A stretch of DNA of 64,000 nucleotides from Microtetraspora fusca (GTDB lineage Bacteria > Actinomycetota > Actinomycetes > Streptosporangiales > Streptosporangiaceae): positions 124,001-188,000 of the forward strand of contig NZ_BBYK01000044.1 of the NCBI RefSeq assembly GCF_001570365.1, read 5' to 3'. The notes under the pieces are model-generated. The model was given only the letters and a program-made list of their open reading frames with translations, searched no databases and was not told the origin of the DNA. Positions 31,747-40,544 of the stretch are shown here, piece after piece. The stretch's first letter is position 1. Every line of letters starts with the position of its first letter. The translations under genes and the position numbers were made by a program.

Positions 31747-31861
31747 CGGGCGCTCCAGACGAGGATCAGGGGGGTCGTAGCTATTTGAACGAGCCCGCCT
31801 TGGGCGATGCTGATGTGTCCACCAGCCTCAGTGAATGCGCACCCCGTAACCATCCGATACG

Positions 31862-31892
31862 CCCCCGGATACAACCGGGGGTTAACCCCCGG
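31862..31892. other. Overlapping GC-rich hairpins
   Basis: CCCCCGG (31862-31868) pairs with CCGGGGG (31875-31881) around a 6-nt loop, and that same arm is half of the perfect 18-bp palindrome CCGGGGGTTAACCCCCGG (31875-31892). The two helices exclude one another. The surrounding 31747-32171 holds no gene. It might be an end-of-transcript structure or a mobile-element end. Confidence 0.4.
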
Positions 31893-32171
31893 CCAGGGTT
31901 TCGGTGGCATGGCGGAAATCCACTGACCGCGCCCGCTCCGAAGATTGCGCGCGTTTTGGAGCCCGGCCGTGCCCGATACAACGGCCAACACGGGGACGCG
32001 ACGGCGAACCGCTGGGCCGCTTGTCAACGCTGCGTAGCAGGGGGCCGGCGAACCAGATCCGCAGCGTGCGGATCAACCCGATTCCCAAGCTGACAGCGCG
32101 GATTCGATTTCCTGTCACCGGCAGAGCAAGATCGGTAAGCAGGCAGACAGACACACAGGCGGTGAAGCGGG

Positions 32172-32690
32172 TTGAGGACCGGGGACTACCGGGAGCTGTT
32201 CTCCACGCTCAGTAAGTGGCCACTCATGTACCTGCCTCGGGCGGACTTCACGAGCGTCGTTGCGTTTGTCGAAGGCTGCAATCATGGGAACGCGGGTGCC
32301 CTGCTCACCGGCTTTCGGGAATGGCTGGTGACCCGGGTTGGGTGTGGGAACAACCTGGTTTGGTGGAGCCTCGTTCTGCGTCTGACCGAGCCGGAGGGCC
32401 CGAAGAGCGCGCGTGACATGGACCCCGACACTGACGCCCGCGCCGTCGAGACGCTGCTGCAATGTCTGGACGACTTTCTGGCACTGCGCCAGGAGCACGA
32501 CGGGCTACTGTCGAGCCGTGGAAACAGGGCGGAAGCGGCTCAGTACTCGAGAACGCCGTGGGCGGCCACGATGTCACTTGATGCGTTCGGCCGCACCTCG
32601 GTGATGCGCTCGGCCAGCAGCAGCGCAGCGGCAAGCCCGCCCTCCGACTTGTCGCCGACCAGCCCGAGCTCGATCCGGTCGGCCAGGTAG
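32172..32690 (+). CDS. Hypothetical protein, probably truncated at its 3' end
   Basis: A TTG-started frame of 172 codons, of which the first 125 look genuine: ELFSTLSKWPLMYLPRADF, VVAFVEGCNHGNAG, GFREWLVTRVGCGNNLVWW and VETLLQCLDDFLALRQEHDGL. This resembles small helical proteins encoded beside toxin or immunity genes in actinomycetes, but no family is certain. The last 45 residues are antisense to the DUF6461 gene and low-complexity, so the original stop has probably been lost. Confidence 0.5.
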   Translation: MRTGDYRELFSTLSKWPLMYLPRADFTSVVAFVEGCNHGNAGALLTGFREWLVTRVGCGNNLVWWSLVLRLTEPEGPKSARDMDPDTDARAVETLLQCLDDFLALRQEHDGLLSSRGNRAEAAQYSRTPWAATMSLDAFGRTSVMRSASSSAAASPPSDLSPTSPSSIRSAR

Positions 32691-33052
32691 TCCTCTGAGA
32701 TGCCATCCTCGTCGTCGGGAAACAGCGGATCGAAGGACAGGATCCTGCGGCCGTCAACGTAATGGTCGAAGGACGCGACCATGTTCACGTTGACGAAGAC
32801 GCTCGCCGTGACCGTCCCAGCCGACAAGGGCCGCAGCACCTCGTCCAGCGTGCCGGCGAAGCCGTTCCACTCGCTCAGAATGGTCCCGCCCTCAGCCGAC
32901 CGGGCAGAGATGAGGCCCTCATCGATCTCGCCTTCCTCGGCATCGCCGTCGAATACGTCAATGCCAAGGCGGGCCAGCGCCTCGTGCGGGGTAAGGCCGC
33001 GGACGAAGGTTGCGCAGAACGCATCGTCATCGAGCCAGTCGTAGCCGCTCAT
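32540..33052 (-). CDS. DUF6461-like protein
   Basis: A 170-aa acidic protein beginning MSGYDWLDDDAFCATFVRGLTPHEALARLG, the typical start of DUF6461 proteins, with the central LSEWNGFAGTLDEVLRPLSAGT and FDPLFPDDEDG blocks. No catalytic residues are evident. DUF6461 genes are numerous in actinomycete genomes, often in accessory regions; their role is unknown. Its 3' end overlaps the end of the plus-strand gene at 32172 by about 150 bp. Confidence 0.7.
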   Translation of the reverse strand: MSGYDWLDDDAFCATFVRGLTPHEALARLGIDVFDGDAEEGEIDEGLISARSAEGGTILSEWNGFAGTLDEVLRPLSAGTVTASVFVNVNMVASFDHYVDGRRILSFDPLFPDDEDGISEDYLADRIELGLVGDKSEGGLAAALLLAERITEVRPNASSDIVAAHGVLEY

Positions 33053-33791
33053 GAGAATCCTGTTCTCTCTAGGGACAGATCATGGAGATCCTGGCATGCG
33101 AGTCCGACGAAAAGTCTGTACGACCTTGAGAGGTGATATCGGGGTCATCCTCGCGGGCCGACGTCCTGAGCACGGACCACATGAGACAGCCCACCCCCTG
33201 ACGGTTTACGTCCTCCTCGCTGATCGAGTGTCCCGGTTGGGGCCACCGAGTCGAGGGCGCCTACGGCCTCGCCATGCGATCAACTTCGTTGACCCTCGAC
33301 ACGGCGGCCCCGCCCTGGGGATTGACAGCTACGAGGAGGACGGCGGGAACCAGGGGGCGGGCGTAGTACTGCAACGCGTACTGCAACAGACACACACCCA
33401 CTCACTCACGATCACAACCGTTGGCCACCGTCACGAGCCAGGCCACAGCCGTCTGATCACAAGGTGAAAAGCCCTGATAAGAAAGACACCGCTCCCGGCG
33501 TGGGAGCCACCCGAACGGAGACTCACAAACTGAGCCGAACAAACCTGAACGGCGGGGCGACCTCCGACCAGCACGGCGAACGATCCTGAACGACACTGGA
33601 GATCGTTTGGGGACCTACGGATCAGAAGGTGCGTGCCCGTTGCGTGCCTGTTCGGACGGCGATCAGCGAGGAGTCACAGGGACTCACGGTAACTGGATCG
33701 ACATAAACCCAGGTCAGCGTTTTCGCAGCTCAGACAGCATTATCTTGAAAGACTTCCCAAGCTGATGTTGTCGTTGGAAGAGCGCCTGGTC
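33053..33791. other. Gene-free stretch with an inverted piece of the att core
   Basis: No supportable gene. At 33611-33628 the minus strand reads CTTCTGATCCGTAGGTCC, which matches the anticodon-loop part of the tRNA-Lys scars, most closely scar 3. It is preceded on the plus strand by GAGATCGTTT (33599-33608), the same decamer that precedes scar 3 (29441-29450). Two GGCACGCA/GGGCACGC-like repeats follow on the minus strand. Confidence 0.45.
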
Positions 33792-34046
33792 TTATTCATC
33801 ATCGTCGTCACTCGTATATGCGTCGTACAGCTTGCGGCGGAGGAGATCGGTTCGGACAGTCAGGGCACCAAGAAGTTCCTCATCGCTCAGCCCGTCCGTG
33901 GTCCTGAAGGCCCATGAGGAGTGACCTTCCTCATCAAGGCACTTCACGAGAACTATCGCGCCCAGAGCGGTCCATCCTTCGGGAAGCGGGTAGACGTTGA
34001 GGCCATTCAGAGCCTCGCCGACGGGTACTTCCTCTTCCTCTGTCAC
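33792..34046 (-). CDS. Small acidic protein of unknown function, 84 aa
   Basis: GTG at 34046 overlaps the stop of the Cys-rich gene (GTGA) and has CAGGAGG upstream. It has an acidic N-terminus (TEEEEVPVGEALNG), then PLPEGWTALGAIVLVKCLDEEGHSSWAFRTTDGLSDEELLGAL and a very acidic tail (TSDDDDE). The LP-x-GW start and SSWAF-x-TTDGLSDEELLGAL end are loosely similar to the 96-aa protein at 40545, suggesting one small-protein family. Function unknown. Confidence 0.65.
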   Translation of the reverse strand: MTEEEEVPVGEALNGLNVYPLPEGWTALGAIVLVKCLDEEGHSSWAFRTTDGLSDEELLGALTVRTDLLRRKLYDAYTSDDDDE

Positions 34047-34234
34047 GGAGCCTCCTGCTGGCTGGTGGTGGCACGAATCGAGGTGTGCTGCTCAAGCGCG
34101 TCGCAGCAAACATCGAAACCACTGTGCCGGGGGCACTCGACTTCACCAGCTCGCGGGCAGTAGTAGATGTCCGAACAGCCGCAGTCGATGAACACAGGCA
34201 AGGGGTCAGGCAGTGCGGCCATGTTCCTGATCAT
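34043..34234 (-). CDS. Small Cys-rich protein of unknown function, 63 aa
   Basis: The start at 34234 (MIRNMAALPDP) follows GGGAG at about 10 nt. The core VFIDCGCSDIYYCPRAGEVE and CPRHSGFDVCC has six cysteines and a His in about 30 residues (CxC, C, C-x-x-H, CC), an arrangement able to bind zinc or form disulfides. It is translationally coupled to the 84-aa acidic gene that follows. No known family was recognised. Confidence 0.55.
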   Translation of the reverse strand: MIRNMAALPDPLPVFIDCGCSDIYYCPRAGEVECPRHSGFDVCCDALEQHTSIRATTSQQEAP

Positions 34235-34379
34235 GTGCCGTTGGCTCCCCGCTGTGCAACTGCTTTGATCTTCGAGATTCCGGCAGTACCACAGCAAAGC
34301 CACATGGCGGCTCATATTCACATCCGTCCAGCACTGGTCGGGGCCAAGTTCTGAACTCCTGATCACGGCCGGGGCAGTG

Positions 34380-34898
34380 TCAACGCGCAGGAGACGCGCT
34401 GCTCGCGGAGGGCGTACGACCCGAACGCCGTCGCCCGATGACGCCCGCCGCCCAGAGCGCCACGCCGATGTAGAGGACCTGCTCGGGGAGGCGCTGCCAC
34501 AGCGGCGTCGCCGCCTCTCCCGCCAAGGTCGCCCCGGCCAGGGCGGCGTGGATGTTGGCCGGAAGCATGAGCACGAACAGCAGCGCCAGGCAGATCCCGG
34601 CCGCCCGCCGGGTGGCCGGGAGTACGAGGCCCACCGCCCCCGCCAGTTCCAGGACACCGGTCAGGTAGACCACGAGAGCGGGGAACGGGACGAACGGCGG
34701 AACCATGGCCACCATGTCGGCGTGGTTCGGCATGAAGGTCACGCCCGACGGGACGAAGTGGGCACTGGCCGTCATGACGAGCATGACGGCCAAGCCGTGC
34801 GCGGCGCTCAGACGCCAGGTGGTGAAGCGGGCCAGGCCGAGCGCCACGCCCAACAGGCGGAAACACAGCGCGGCCACAGCGAGAACGATCACGGTCAT
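34380..34898 (-). CDS. DoxX-family membrane protein
   Basis: About 172 aa with four predicted membrane helices in DoxX order (VIVLAVAALCFRLLGVALGLARF, HGLAVMLVMTASAHFV, VVYLTGVLELAGAVGLVLPATRR, GICLALLFVLMLPANIHAAL). The E-L-A-G motif in helix 3 is typical. ATG at 34898 follows AGAAGGGTG. DoxX-like proteins are linked to redox or membrane stress. Two palindromes directly upstream (34915-34958) indicate tight repression, but no regulator gene is adjacent. Confidence 0.8.
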   Translation of the reverse strand: MTVIVLAVAALCFRLLGVALGLARFTTWRLSAAHGLAVMLVMTASAHFVPSGVTFMPNHADMVAMVPPFVPFPALVVYLTGVLELAGAVGLVLPATRRAAGICLALLFVLMLPANIHAALAGATLAGEAATPLWQRLPEQVLYIGVALWAAGVIGRRRSGRTPSASSASPAR

Positions 34899-34914
34899 AG
34901 CACTCACCCTTCTC

Positions 34915-34958
34915 TTGGATAGCCATGCTATCCAAATTCGGATAGTGACGCTATCCAA
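34915..34958. promoter_or_regulatory. Twin palindromic operators before the DoxX gene
   Basis: A perfect palindrome, TTGGATAGC-CAT-GCTATCCAA (34915-34935), and a related copy, TCGGATAGT-GAC-GCTATCCAA (34938-34958), sit 16 bp upstream of the doxX-like start. GGATAG/CTATCC arms are typical of TetR or MarR-like repressors. The cognate regulator must be encoded elsewhere. The following 34959-35309 holds no gene. Confidence 0.75.
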
Positions 34959-35309
34959 TATGGGCGGCATTCCACGACTTGAGTTCCCGGGTCCGCGGCA
35001 CGTGCTCCTGCCCCTACACCGCGCCTGCAGACAGAGCGGACAGAGCGGACGGTTGGCGGGGGCCCGTGCCGCACTCCCACCCCTCCCTGACGGCCGGAGA
35101 TCGCTACGTCAGGCGAAGCCGCGGCCGTGACCTGGGCGGGTGACATTATCGGCAGGCGCAAGGCCGGTACCCCGCCCTGCCTGCGCGGAATATCAACAGG
35201 AGTGCAGAAACAGACATGGAGGACGGCGGAGCAGGTCGATACGTTGTGGGGCTGCCGTGCCCGGTAGTCATGCCTACCGTCGTCCCGCCTGCCTGATCGG
35301 AGTGACACC

Positions 35310-35699
35310 GTGAAGAACACCGACATCGTCGCCGCCCACTACGCCGCCTCCACCCGCGGCGATCTCAATGGCATGCTCGCCCCGTTCGCGCCCGGCATCC
35401 GCTGGACCGAAGCCGAGGGATCGCTTTACGAGGGCACCTACGTGGGGCCTGACGCGATCGTGGCGAACGTCTTCGCGCCGATCGGCGAGCAGTTCGAGGG
35501 GTTCACCGCCGAGATCGACCGACTGCTCGACGCTGGTGACCAGGTGGTCGCGCTGGGCCACTACTCGGGAAAGCACCGTGGAACAGGCCACTCCTTCCGT
35601 GCCCGGATGGTGCATGTCTGGCGGCTGGACGGCGGCAAGGTAGTGGAGTTCGAGCAGATCGTGGACAACGCGCCGCTCAACGCCGCCGTGTCAGGCTGA
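35310..35699 (+). CDS. SnoaL/NTF2-like protein
   Basis: A 129-aa NTF2-fold protein: N-terminal helix IVAAHYAASTRGDLNGMLAPFAPGIRWTEAEG, then YVGPDAIVANVFAPIGEQFEGF and a beta-rich C-terminal half (VVALGHYSGKHRGTGHSFRAR, MVHVWRLDGGKVVEFEQIVDN). SnoaL-like proteins bind small hydrophobic molecules and include cyclases and isomerases. GTG 35310 is the start. It ends 13 bp before the convergent AraC gene. Confidence 0.85.
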   Translation: MKNTDIVAAHYAASTRGDLNGMLAPFAPGIRWTEAEGSLYEGTYVGPDAIVANVFAPIGEQFEGFTAEIDRLLDAGDQVVALGHYSGKHRGTGHSFRARMVHVWRLDGGKVVEFEQIVDNAPLNAAVSG

Positions 35700-35712
35700 C
35701 CGCTACTGGCGC

Positions 35713-36663
35713 TCAGGCCGCGCGACGCTGCCGGTAGGCGCTCGGCGAGAAGCCGAAGGCGGCCTTGAAGATGCGGCTGAAATGCGCGGCGTCCAGGAAC
35801 CCCCATCGAGCCGCCAACGCCGCGACGGAGCGGTGGCAGTGCAGCGGATCGAGAAGGTCGCGGCGGCAGCGCTCAAGCCGCCGCGAGCGGATCCACGCAG
35901 CGATCGTCGTCCCCTCGGCCCGAAACAGGTTGTGCAGGTGCCGAGTCGAGATGAAGTGGGCCGCCGCCACCTTGGCCGGACAGAGGTCCGGGTCACCGAG
36001 GTTGGCGTCGATGTAGTCGCGGATCCGGTCGACGAGCGTCTGGTTCGGGTTTCCCGCCTGGCGCGCGGTGCCGAGCTCGTCGGCGAACATCGTCGTCACC
36101 AAGTCCAGGGCGTTGTGCGCGAGGCGTAGCCCGCTTGTGCCGGAGAACTGATCGAGGTTCTGGGCCAGCTGGACAAGGAAGGGGCTGATCACCCGGCCGA
36201 GACCGGTGTTGCCTGGCATCCGGACGGCGGTCAGTTGCCCCACAGCATCGACGGGGAGGTCGATCAGCGTGCGCGGGAACATCACGATGAGCGAGCGAAA
36301 GTCGTCGTCGTGCGTCAGGGTGTACGGCCGGCTCGTGTCGTAGATCGCGAGGTCTCCGGGGGAGAGCACCGCCTCCCGGCCATCCTGGACCAGCAGTCCG
36401 GTGCCGGACAGTTGCAGGCTCAGCTTGAAGAACGCGGCGTCGTCCCGGCCGATCAGCGTCGCGGTGCGACGGACGGTGTGGCTCGACGCGGTGATTTCGC
36501 ACAGGGATACGTCGGTGAGCACCCGGCGGCGGATGCCGCCGCGGAATCGCCGCGAACCGTCTCTGGTGACCCCGAGGGAGACGAAGGATCGAGAGACGAG
36601 GTCCTGCCACTCATCGAAGGACGACGCGACGGAGACAGCGAGGTCATCGGCGGTTGATCTCAC
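35713..36663 (-). CDS. AraC family transcriptional regulator
   Basis: About 316 aa. GTG at 36663 has a strong AAGGAGG behind it, which excludes the longer frame to 36735. The N-terminal 200 residues form a cupin-like AraC-binding domain (FFKLSLQLSGTGLLVQDGREAVLSPGDLAIYDTSRPYTLTH is the recognisable block at about 95-135). The C-terminal two HTH motifs are complete (KVAAAHFISTRHLHNLF; SVAALAARWGFLDAAHFSRIFKAAFGFSPSAYR). An AT-rich promoter region lies upstream at about 36720-36760. Target unknown; convergent with the SnoaL gene. Confidence 0.88.
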   Translation of the reverse strand: MRSTADDLAVSVASSFDEWQDLVSRSFVSLGVTRDGSRRFRGGIRRRVLTDVSLCEITASSHTVRRTATLIGRDDAAFFKLSLQLSGTGLLVQDGREAVLSPGDLAIYDTSRPYTLTHDDDFRSLIVMFPRTLIDLPVDAVGQLTAVRMPGNTGLGRVISPFLVQLAQNLDQFSGTSGLRLAHNALDLVTTMFADELGTARQAGNPNQTLVDRIRDYIDANLGDPDLCPAKVAAAHFISTRHLHNLFRAEGTTIAAWIRSRRLERCRRDLLDPLHCHRSVAALAARWGFLDAAHFSRIFKAAFGFSPSAYRQRRAA

Positions 36664-36967
36664 CCTGCTCCTCCTTGCCAGAAGGTTGCACTGCGCTGTG
36701 AGAAGTCGGGCCAAGAAGCCAGGTCGTACAAACATATACGATCACGTACAAAAAAAGGGATCCATCAGCTCGGCTTTCCTCGCGGCGCTTGGGGCGTGAT
36801 CGCCTCGCACGATTCAGGGGGCTGGGCAGCCGAAACCCGACGTCAGGCTCGTGCCGATGACCGGCGCGGAGCGGGGATGCGAGGCAGAGGATCCGTTCGG
36901 CGACTTCTCGCTCGTCGGTAGCGCCCGAAAAGCGGCCGACCCGGAAATCTCGGGCCTCCCTGACGAA

Positions 36968-37430
36968 TCAGTCAGGGGGTCGGCGGCGAATCGCCGACCG
37001 ACGGGCCCACGCAGTTGACCTGGCTGCGGTCCTCGACCGGTTCCCCGGCCAGCGCCCGGGGCAACTGCAACGCGGTCCCATTGGCGGCGTTGTCCACCGA
37101 AGTCGGTGCCACTGCAGGCAGGCGCGCGTAGGGCGACGGTCGGCGCCTCGGAGGCGACCAGGTGCGGATACGCGTGTTTGACGAGCAGGAAGGCGCTGCG
37201 CAGGTTGCCGGCCATGACAGTGGCCCAGACGTCGGCGGTGGTGTCGTGCACGTTCTTGCCGACCGGCCCACCGAGCCCGCGCGGACGACGGCGACGTCGA
37301 TGCTCTGGTAGCGAGCAGCCATCGACTGCACCGCGCGGCGCTCTGGTAACGAGCAGCGATCGACTGCACCGCGCGGCCACTTCCAACTCGACGGAGATGC
37401 CGGCTGCCCCGACTTGTCGTCGCGGGCACA
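36968..37430 (-). pseudogene. Decayed short-chain dehydrogenase
   Basis: SDR segments survive in different minus-strand frames: TTADVWATVMAGNLRSAFLLVKHAYPHLVA (helix alphaF region) in one, and ALQLPRALAGEPVEDRSQVN followed by CVGPSV (the VNCVxPG segment) in another. Between them the active-site Ser and YxxxK are not recoverable. The upstream part is duplicated (37302-37377). It is a clear pseudogene. Confidence 0.65.
37302..37377 (+). repeat. 38-bp tandem duplication
   Basis: Two adjacent 38-bp units (37302-37339 and 37340-37377), both starting GCTCTGGTA and ending TCGACTGCACCGCGCGGC, differ at two positions only. The duplication lies inside the SDR pseudogene and adds to its disruption. Confidence 0.85.
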
Positions 37431-37589
37431 TCTGTGCGCCGGCTCCTGGTGCGACGGCAGCTTTTCGCGCGTGGTCAACGGCCCTACGCGCATAGTCAAG
37501 GTGATCGCAGTGGCCGGCCCTCATCCTGGCGGAAGCTCTCGCCGGCGCGGGAGCGCCGAGAGAGTCCACTCGAGCAGGAAGAGGCGGCA

Positions 37590-39032
37590 GTGGCGACCAA
37601 CGTCTACATCGACGGGGCATGGGTGCCGGCATCGGGCGGCGTCATCCCGACCCATGACCCCGCGACGGAGGAACTGCTCGAGGAGGTCGGGTTCGCCAAC
37701 GCTTCCGACGTCGACGCCGCCGTCGCCGCCGCGCGGCGGGCTTTCGAGGATCGGCAGTGGCGGTCGATGCCGCCGGTGCGGCGCGCCCGCCTGCTGTTCG
37801 ACCTCGCCGACCTCATCGAGGCACACGCCGAGGAGCTCGCCGTCCTGGAGACCCGCGACCAGGGCCAACCGGTCGGCATCTCCCGCGCCGTGAGCGTCGC
37901 CGGGGCCGCCGAGCACTTCCGCTACTACGCCGGCTGGGTCACCAAGATCGAGGGTGCCACCACGCCGGTCTCTTTCCCGGACACGCTCCACTACACCCGC
38001 CGCGAGCCGGTCGGAGTCTGCGCGTTGATCACGCCATGGAACTTCCCCCTCATGATCTTGGCGTGGAAGCTCGCCCCCGCGCTGGCCACCGGCAACACCG
38101 TGGTCATCAAGCCGGCCGAGCAGACCCCGCTCACCTCCATCCGGCTCGTTCAGCTCGCCGATCGGGTGGGCTTCCCGCCCGGGGTGATCAACCTGGTCAC
38201 CGGCGACGGCTCCACCGGGGCGGCGCTCGCCGCGCACCGCGGGGTGGACAAGGTGTCGTTCACCGGCTCGACCGAGGTCGGCCGCTCGATCGTGCGGGCC
38301 AGCGCCGGCAACCTCAAGCGGGTGACCCTCGAACTCGGGGGCAAGGCCCCATCGATCATCGCCGCTGACGCCGACATCGACGCCGCGGTCGCCGGCAACA
38401 TCGCCGGTAGCACCCTCAACAGCGGCCAGGTCTGCGCGGCGTACACCCGCTTCTACGTCGACCGCAAGCGCGAGGACGAGTTCGTCAGCAAGCTCGCCGA
38501 GGGGGTGAGTGGGATGCGACTCGGGCCGGGCCTGGACGAGTCCACCCAGCTCGGCCCGCTCGTCTCCGCCGAGCACCTACGCTCGGTGGAGCAAATGGTC
38601 GCTACCGGGCCGGCCGAGGGTGCCGAGCTCGTCACCGGCGGTCGGCGTGCGGCGGGCAAGGGGTGGTTCTTCCAGCCGACGGTCTTCGCCGGGGTGAAGG
38701 ACGGGATGACGATCGCCACCAAGGAGATCTTCGGTCCGGTGCTGTCGGTGCTCTCCTACGACGACGAGGACGAACTGGCCGCAGTGATTGCCCGGGCCAA
38801 CCGCACCGAGTACGGCTTGGCGGCGACGATCTGGACCAGGGACCTCGCGGTGGCGAACCGGGTGGCCGAGGGCGTCCGCGCGGGTGCGATCTTCATCAAC
38901 ATGCCGCCGATCCCCGACATGGCTGCTCCCTGGGGTGGGTTCAAGGCCAGCGGCTGGGGCCGGGAGATGGGGTCGTACGCGATCGACGCCTACACCGAGG
39001 TCAAGGGCGTCTGGTGCCACTACGGAAGCTGA
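37590..39032 (+). CDS. Aldehyde dehydrogenase (NAD-dependent)
   Basis: A 480-aa ALDH superfamily enzyme. GTG at 37590 is preceded by AGGAAGAGG. All key elements are present: ITPWNFP (catalytic Asn), [15 protein letters not shown] (cofactor loop), LELGGKAP (general-base Glu), NSGQVC (catalytic Cys), EIFGPVLSV and the C-terminal [13 protein letters not shown]. It oxidises an aldehyde to the acid; the substrate is not predictable, though the betaine/phenylacetaldehyde-like subgroup is likely. It stands alone between an SDR pseudogene and a PAP2 gene. Confidence 0.92.
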   Translation: MATNVYIDGAWVPASGGVIPTHDPATEELLEEVGFANASDVDAAVAAARRAFEDRQWRSMPPVRRARLLFDLADLIEAHAEELAVLETRDQGQPVGISRAVSVAGAAEHFRYYAGWVTKIEGATTPVSFPDTLHYTRREPVGVCALITPWNFPLMILAWKLAPALATGNTVVIKPAEQTPLTSIRLVQLADRVGFPPGVINLVTGDGSTGAALAAHRGVDKVSFTGSTEVGRSIVRASAGNLKRVTLELGGKAPSIIAADADIDAAVAGNIAGSTLNSGQVCAAYTRFYVDRKREDEFVSKLAEGVSGMRLGPGLDESTQLGPLVSAEHLRSVEQMVATGPAEGAELVTGGRRAAGKGWFFQPTVFAGVKDGMTIATKEIFGPVLSVLSYDDEDELAAVIARANRTEYGLAATIWTRDLAVANRVAEGVRAGAIFINMPPIPDMAAPWGGFKASGWGREMGSYAIDAYTEVKGVWCHYGS

Positions 39033-39162
39033 GTGGGTCGCGCCCGGCCCGGCGCACCCGGGACGTCGCACCAGCACGGCCGAAAGGGAGGAGAGCCGAT
39101 GGGGAGGTGACTGCGTCGGCGGCTTCTACTTCCCCCAACACCTTGGCTCCGCCCCCGGCCAA

Positions 39163-40026
39163 TTAGTGCCCAGGACCGCTGAGCGTGCAGCCTTGAGTCC
39201 GAATGCCGGATCTCGCCCTGCGCCAGCGTTCGGCGAGGCGGCCCCACACTGATGCGGCAGCGATGGAGACGAGGAGCAACACACCGCTTCCGACAATGTC
39301 GAGCACGTAGTGGTTCCCTGTGACGAGCACATTTGCCGCCATGGCGAGTGGGAACACCCACGACAGCAGCGCCAATCGCGGGTGAGAGGCCCGAAGCGCG
39401 GACCACACGGCATACGCGCACCACGCCGACCATCCCACGTGCAGACTGGGCATGGCCGAGTAGAGATTCTGGCCGTTCCCGGTCCCCTGTGAGGCATGGC
39501 TCCCCAGGATGTCGTATTCGGCGACGATGTCGACGACACCCGGCAGGGCGAACCGCGGGGGCGACATGGGCAGCGCCCAGAAGACCGGCAGAACGAGGAC
39601 GATCATCGCGAGAAGGGTCCGGCGGACCTTGATGTAGACATCGGCGTGCCAGACGAAAACCCATATCAGCACACCGACAAGCACGACGTAGTACAAGCGG
39701 TAGTAGTACACCGCCGGCTGGATCAGGGCCGGATGTCCGGTGAGCCACTCGTTCGCCATCTGCTCGATGTCCACGTGGAGGGCGCGCTCCACGGACTGCA
39801 GGGCGAGAGCGTTGGCGGTGGCAGACGCGACGTCCTTGCCTGCGAGGGCGTGAAAGTGCGTGAAGAACAGAAACCCGAGCAGCAGAACAATCACTTCAAC
39901 GAGCACGCCTGGGCGCCCGCGCACGCCTCCGACAAGCGCGCCTGATCGGGCATGCTCGATCAGGCGCGAAAATCGGCCGATGGCAACCTCGCGCCGCCAG
40001 TTTCCACGATCCGGCGGTGGGCTCAT
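39163..40026 (-). CDS. PAP2-superfamily membrane phosphatase/inositolphosphotransferase-like
   Basis: About 287 aa with six predicted membrane helices. The PAP2_3 catalytic motifs are present: SAMPSLHVGWSAW (motif 2 with catalytic His) and GNHYVLDIVGSGVLLL (motif 3 with His and Asp). The N-terminal RALHVDIEQMANEWL is typical of the Aur1/Ipt1-like group. It should act on lipid phosphates or transfer phospho-head-groups at the membrane. ATG at 40026 (GGTGA upstream) is preferred over 40047. Confidence 0.83.
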   Translation of the reverse strand: MSPPPDRGNWRREVAIGRFSRLIEHARSGALVGGVRGRPGVLVEVIVLLLGFLFFTHFHALAGKDVASATANALALQSVERALHVDIEQMANEWLTGHPALIQPAVYYYRLYYVVLVGVLIWVFVWHADVYIKVRRTLLAMIVLVLPVFWALPMSPPRFALPGVVDIVAEYDILGSHASQGTGNGQNLYSAMPSLHVGWSAWCAYAVWSALRASHPRLALLSWVFPLAMAANVLVTGNHYVLDIVGSGVLLLVSIAAASVWGRLAERWRRARSGIRTQGCTLSGPGH

Positions 40027-40047
40027 GCGGTCACCATAGCTGACCAT

Positions 40048-40544
40048 GATTTAGTAGCGGGCGTTCAATTCATCAGGTCTTGGAGCCCGGCTCAACGTAA
40101 CAGTTTGATGTCGAGCGTCCTTTGTGGATCAGCGTAATTGCGGAGAGCGGCCCGAAGGCGCTCATGGCCGGGACCGGCCCCGCAAAGTCGCCCGATCGCC
40201 ATCGAGGATCAGCACCACACGCTTGCGACCGTTCTGGTCTCTTCGCTTATTGGAAAGCGCCTCAAGCCGGCACAACTGACCCGGCTCCGGCGGAGGCATT
40301 CAGACTGAGGGATGATCAGGAGGCAAGGCATACGTGTCGCGCAGGGAAGACCAGGTCACGGGCTGATCGTCGTGCAATTGGCGTGCGATTAGACAGGGTG
40401 ACGAGTGGCCGGCCACGGTCACTCACGACCGCCCCGAAGCCCAACTCGGCGGCCCTACGAGCCGAAATCTATGCCCTTCCCAGCTGCACATGGGGATTGC
40501 CCCGGGGTCTATAGCCTCCTGTCACTGCCGACTACCATCACAGG
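40048..40544. other. Gene-free stretch
   Basis: Nothing supportable is seen in this half-kilobase. Open frames on either strand are Arg/Pro-rich shadows without ribosome sites or recognisable motifs. Confidence 0.5.

Noticed and set aside
40122-40514. 130-codon plus-strand frame
   Set aside because: No ribosome site, no motif, Arg/Pro/Ala-rich low-information composition.
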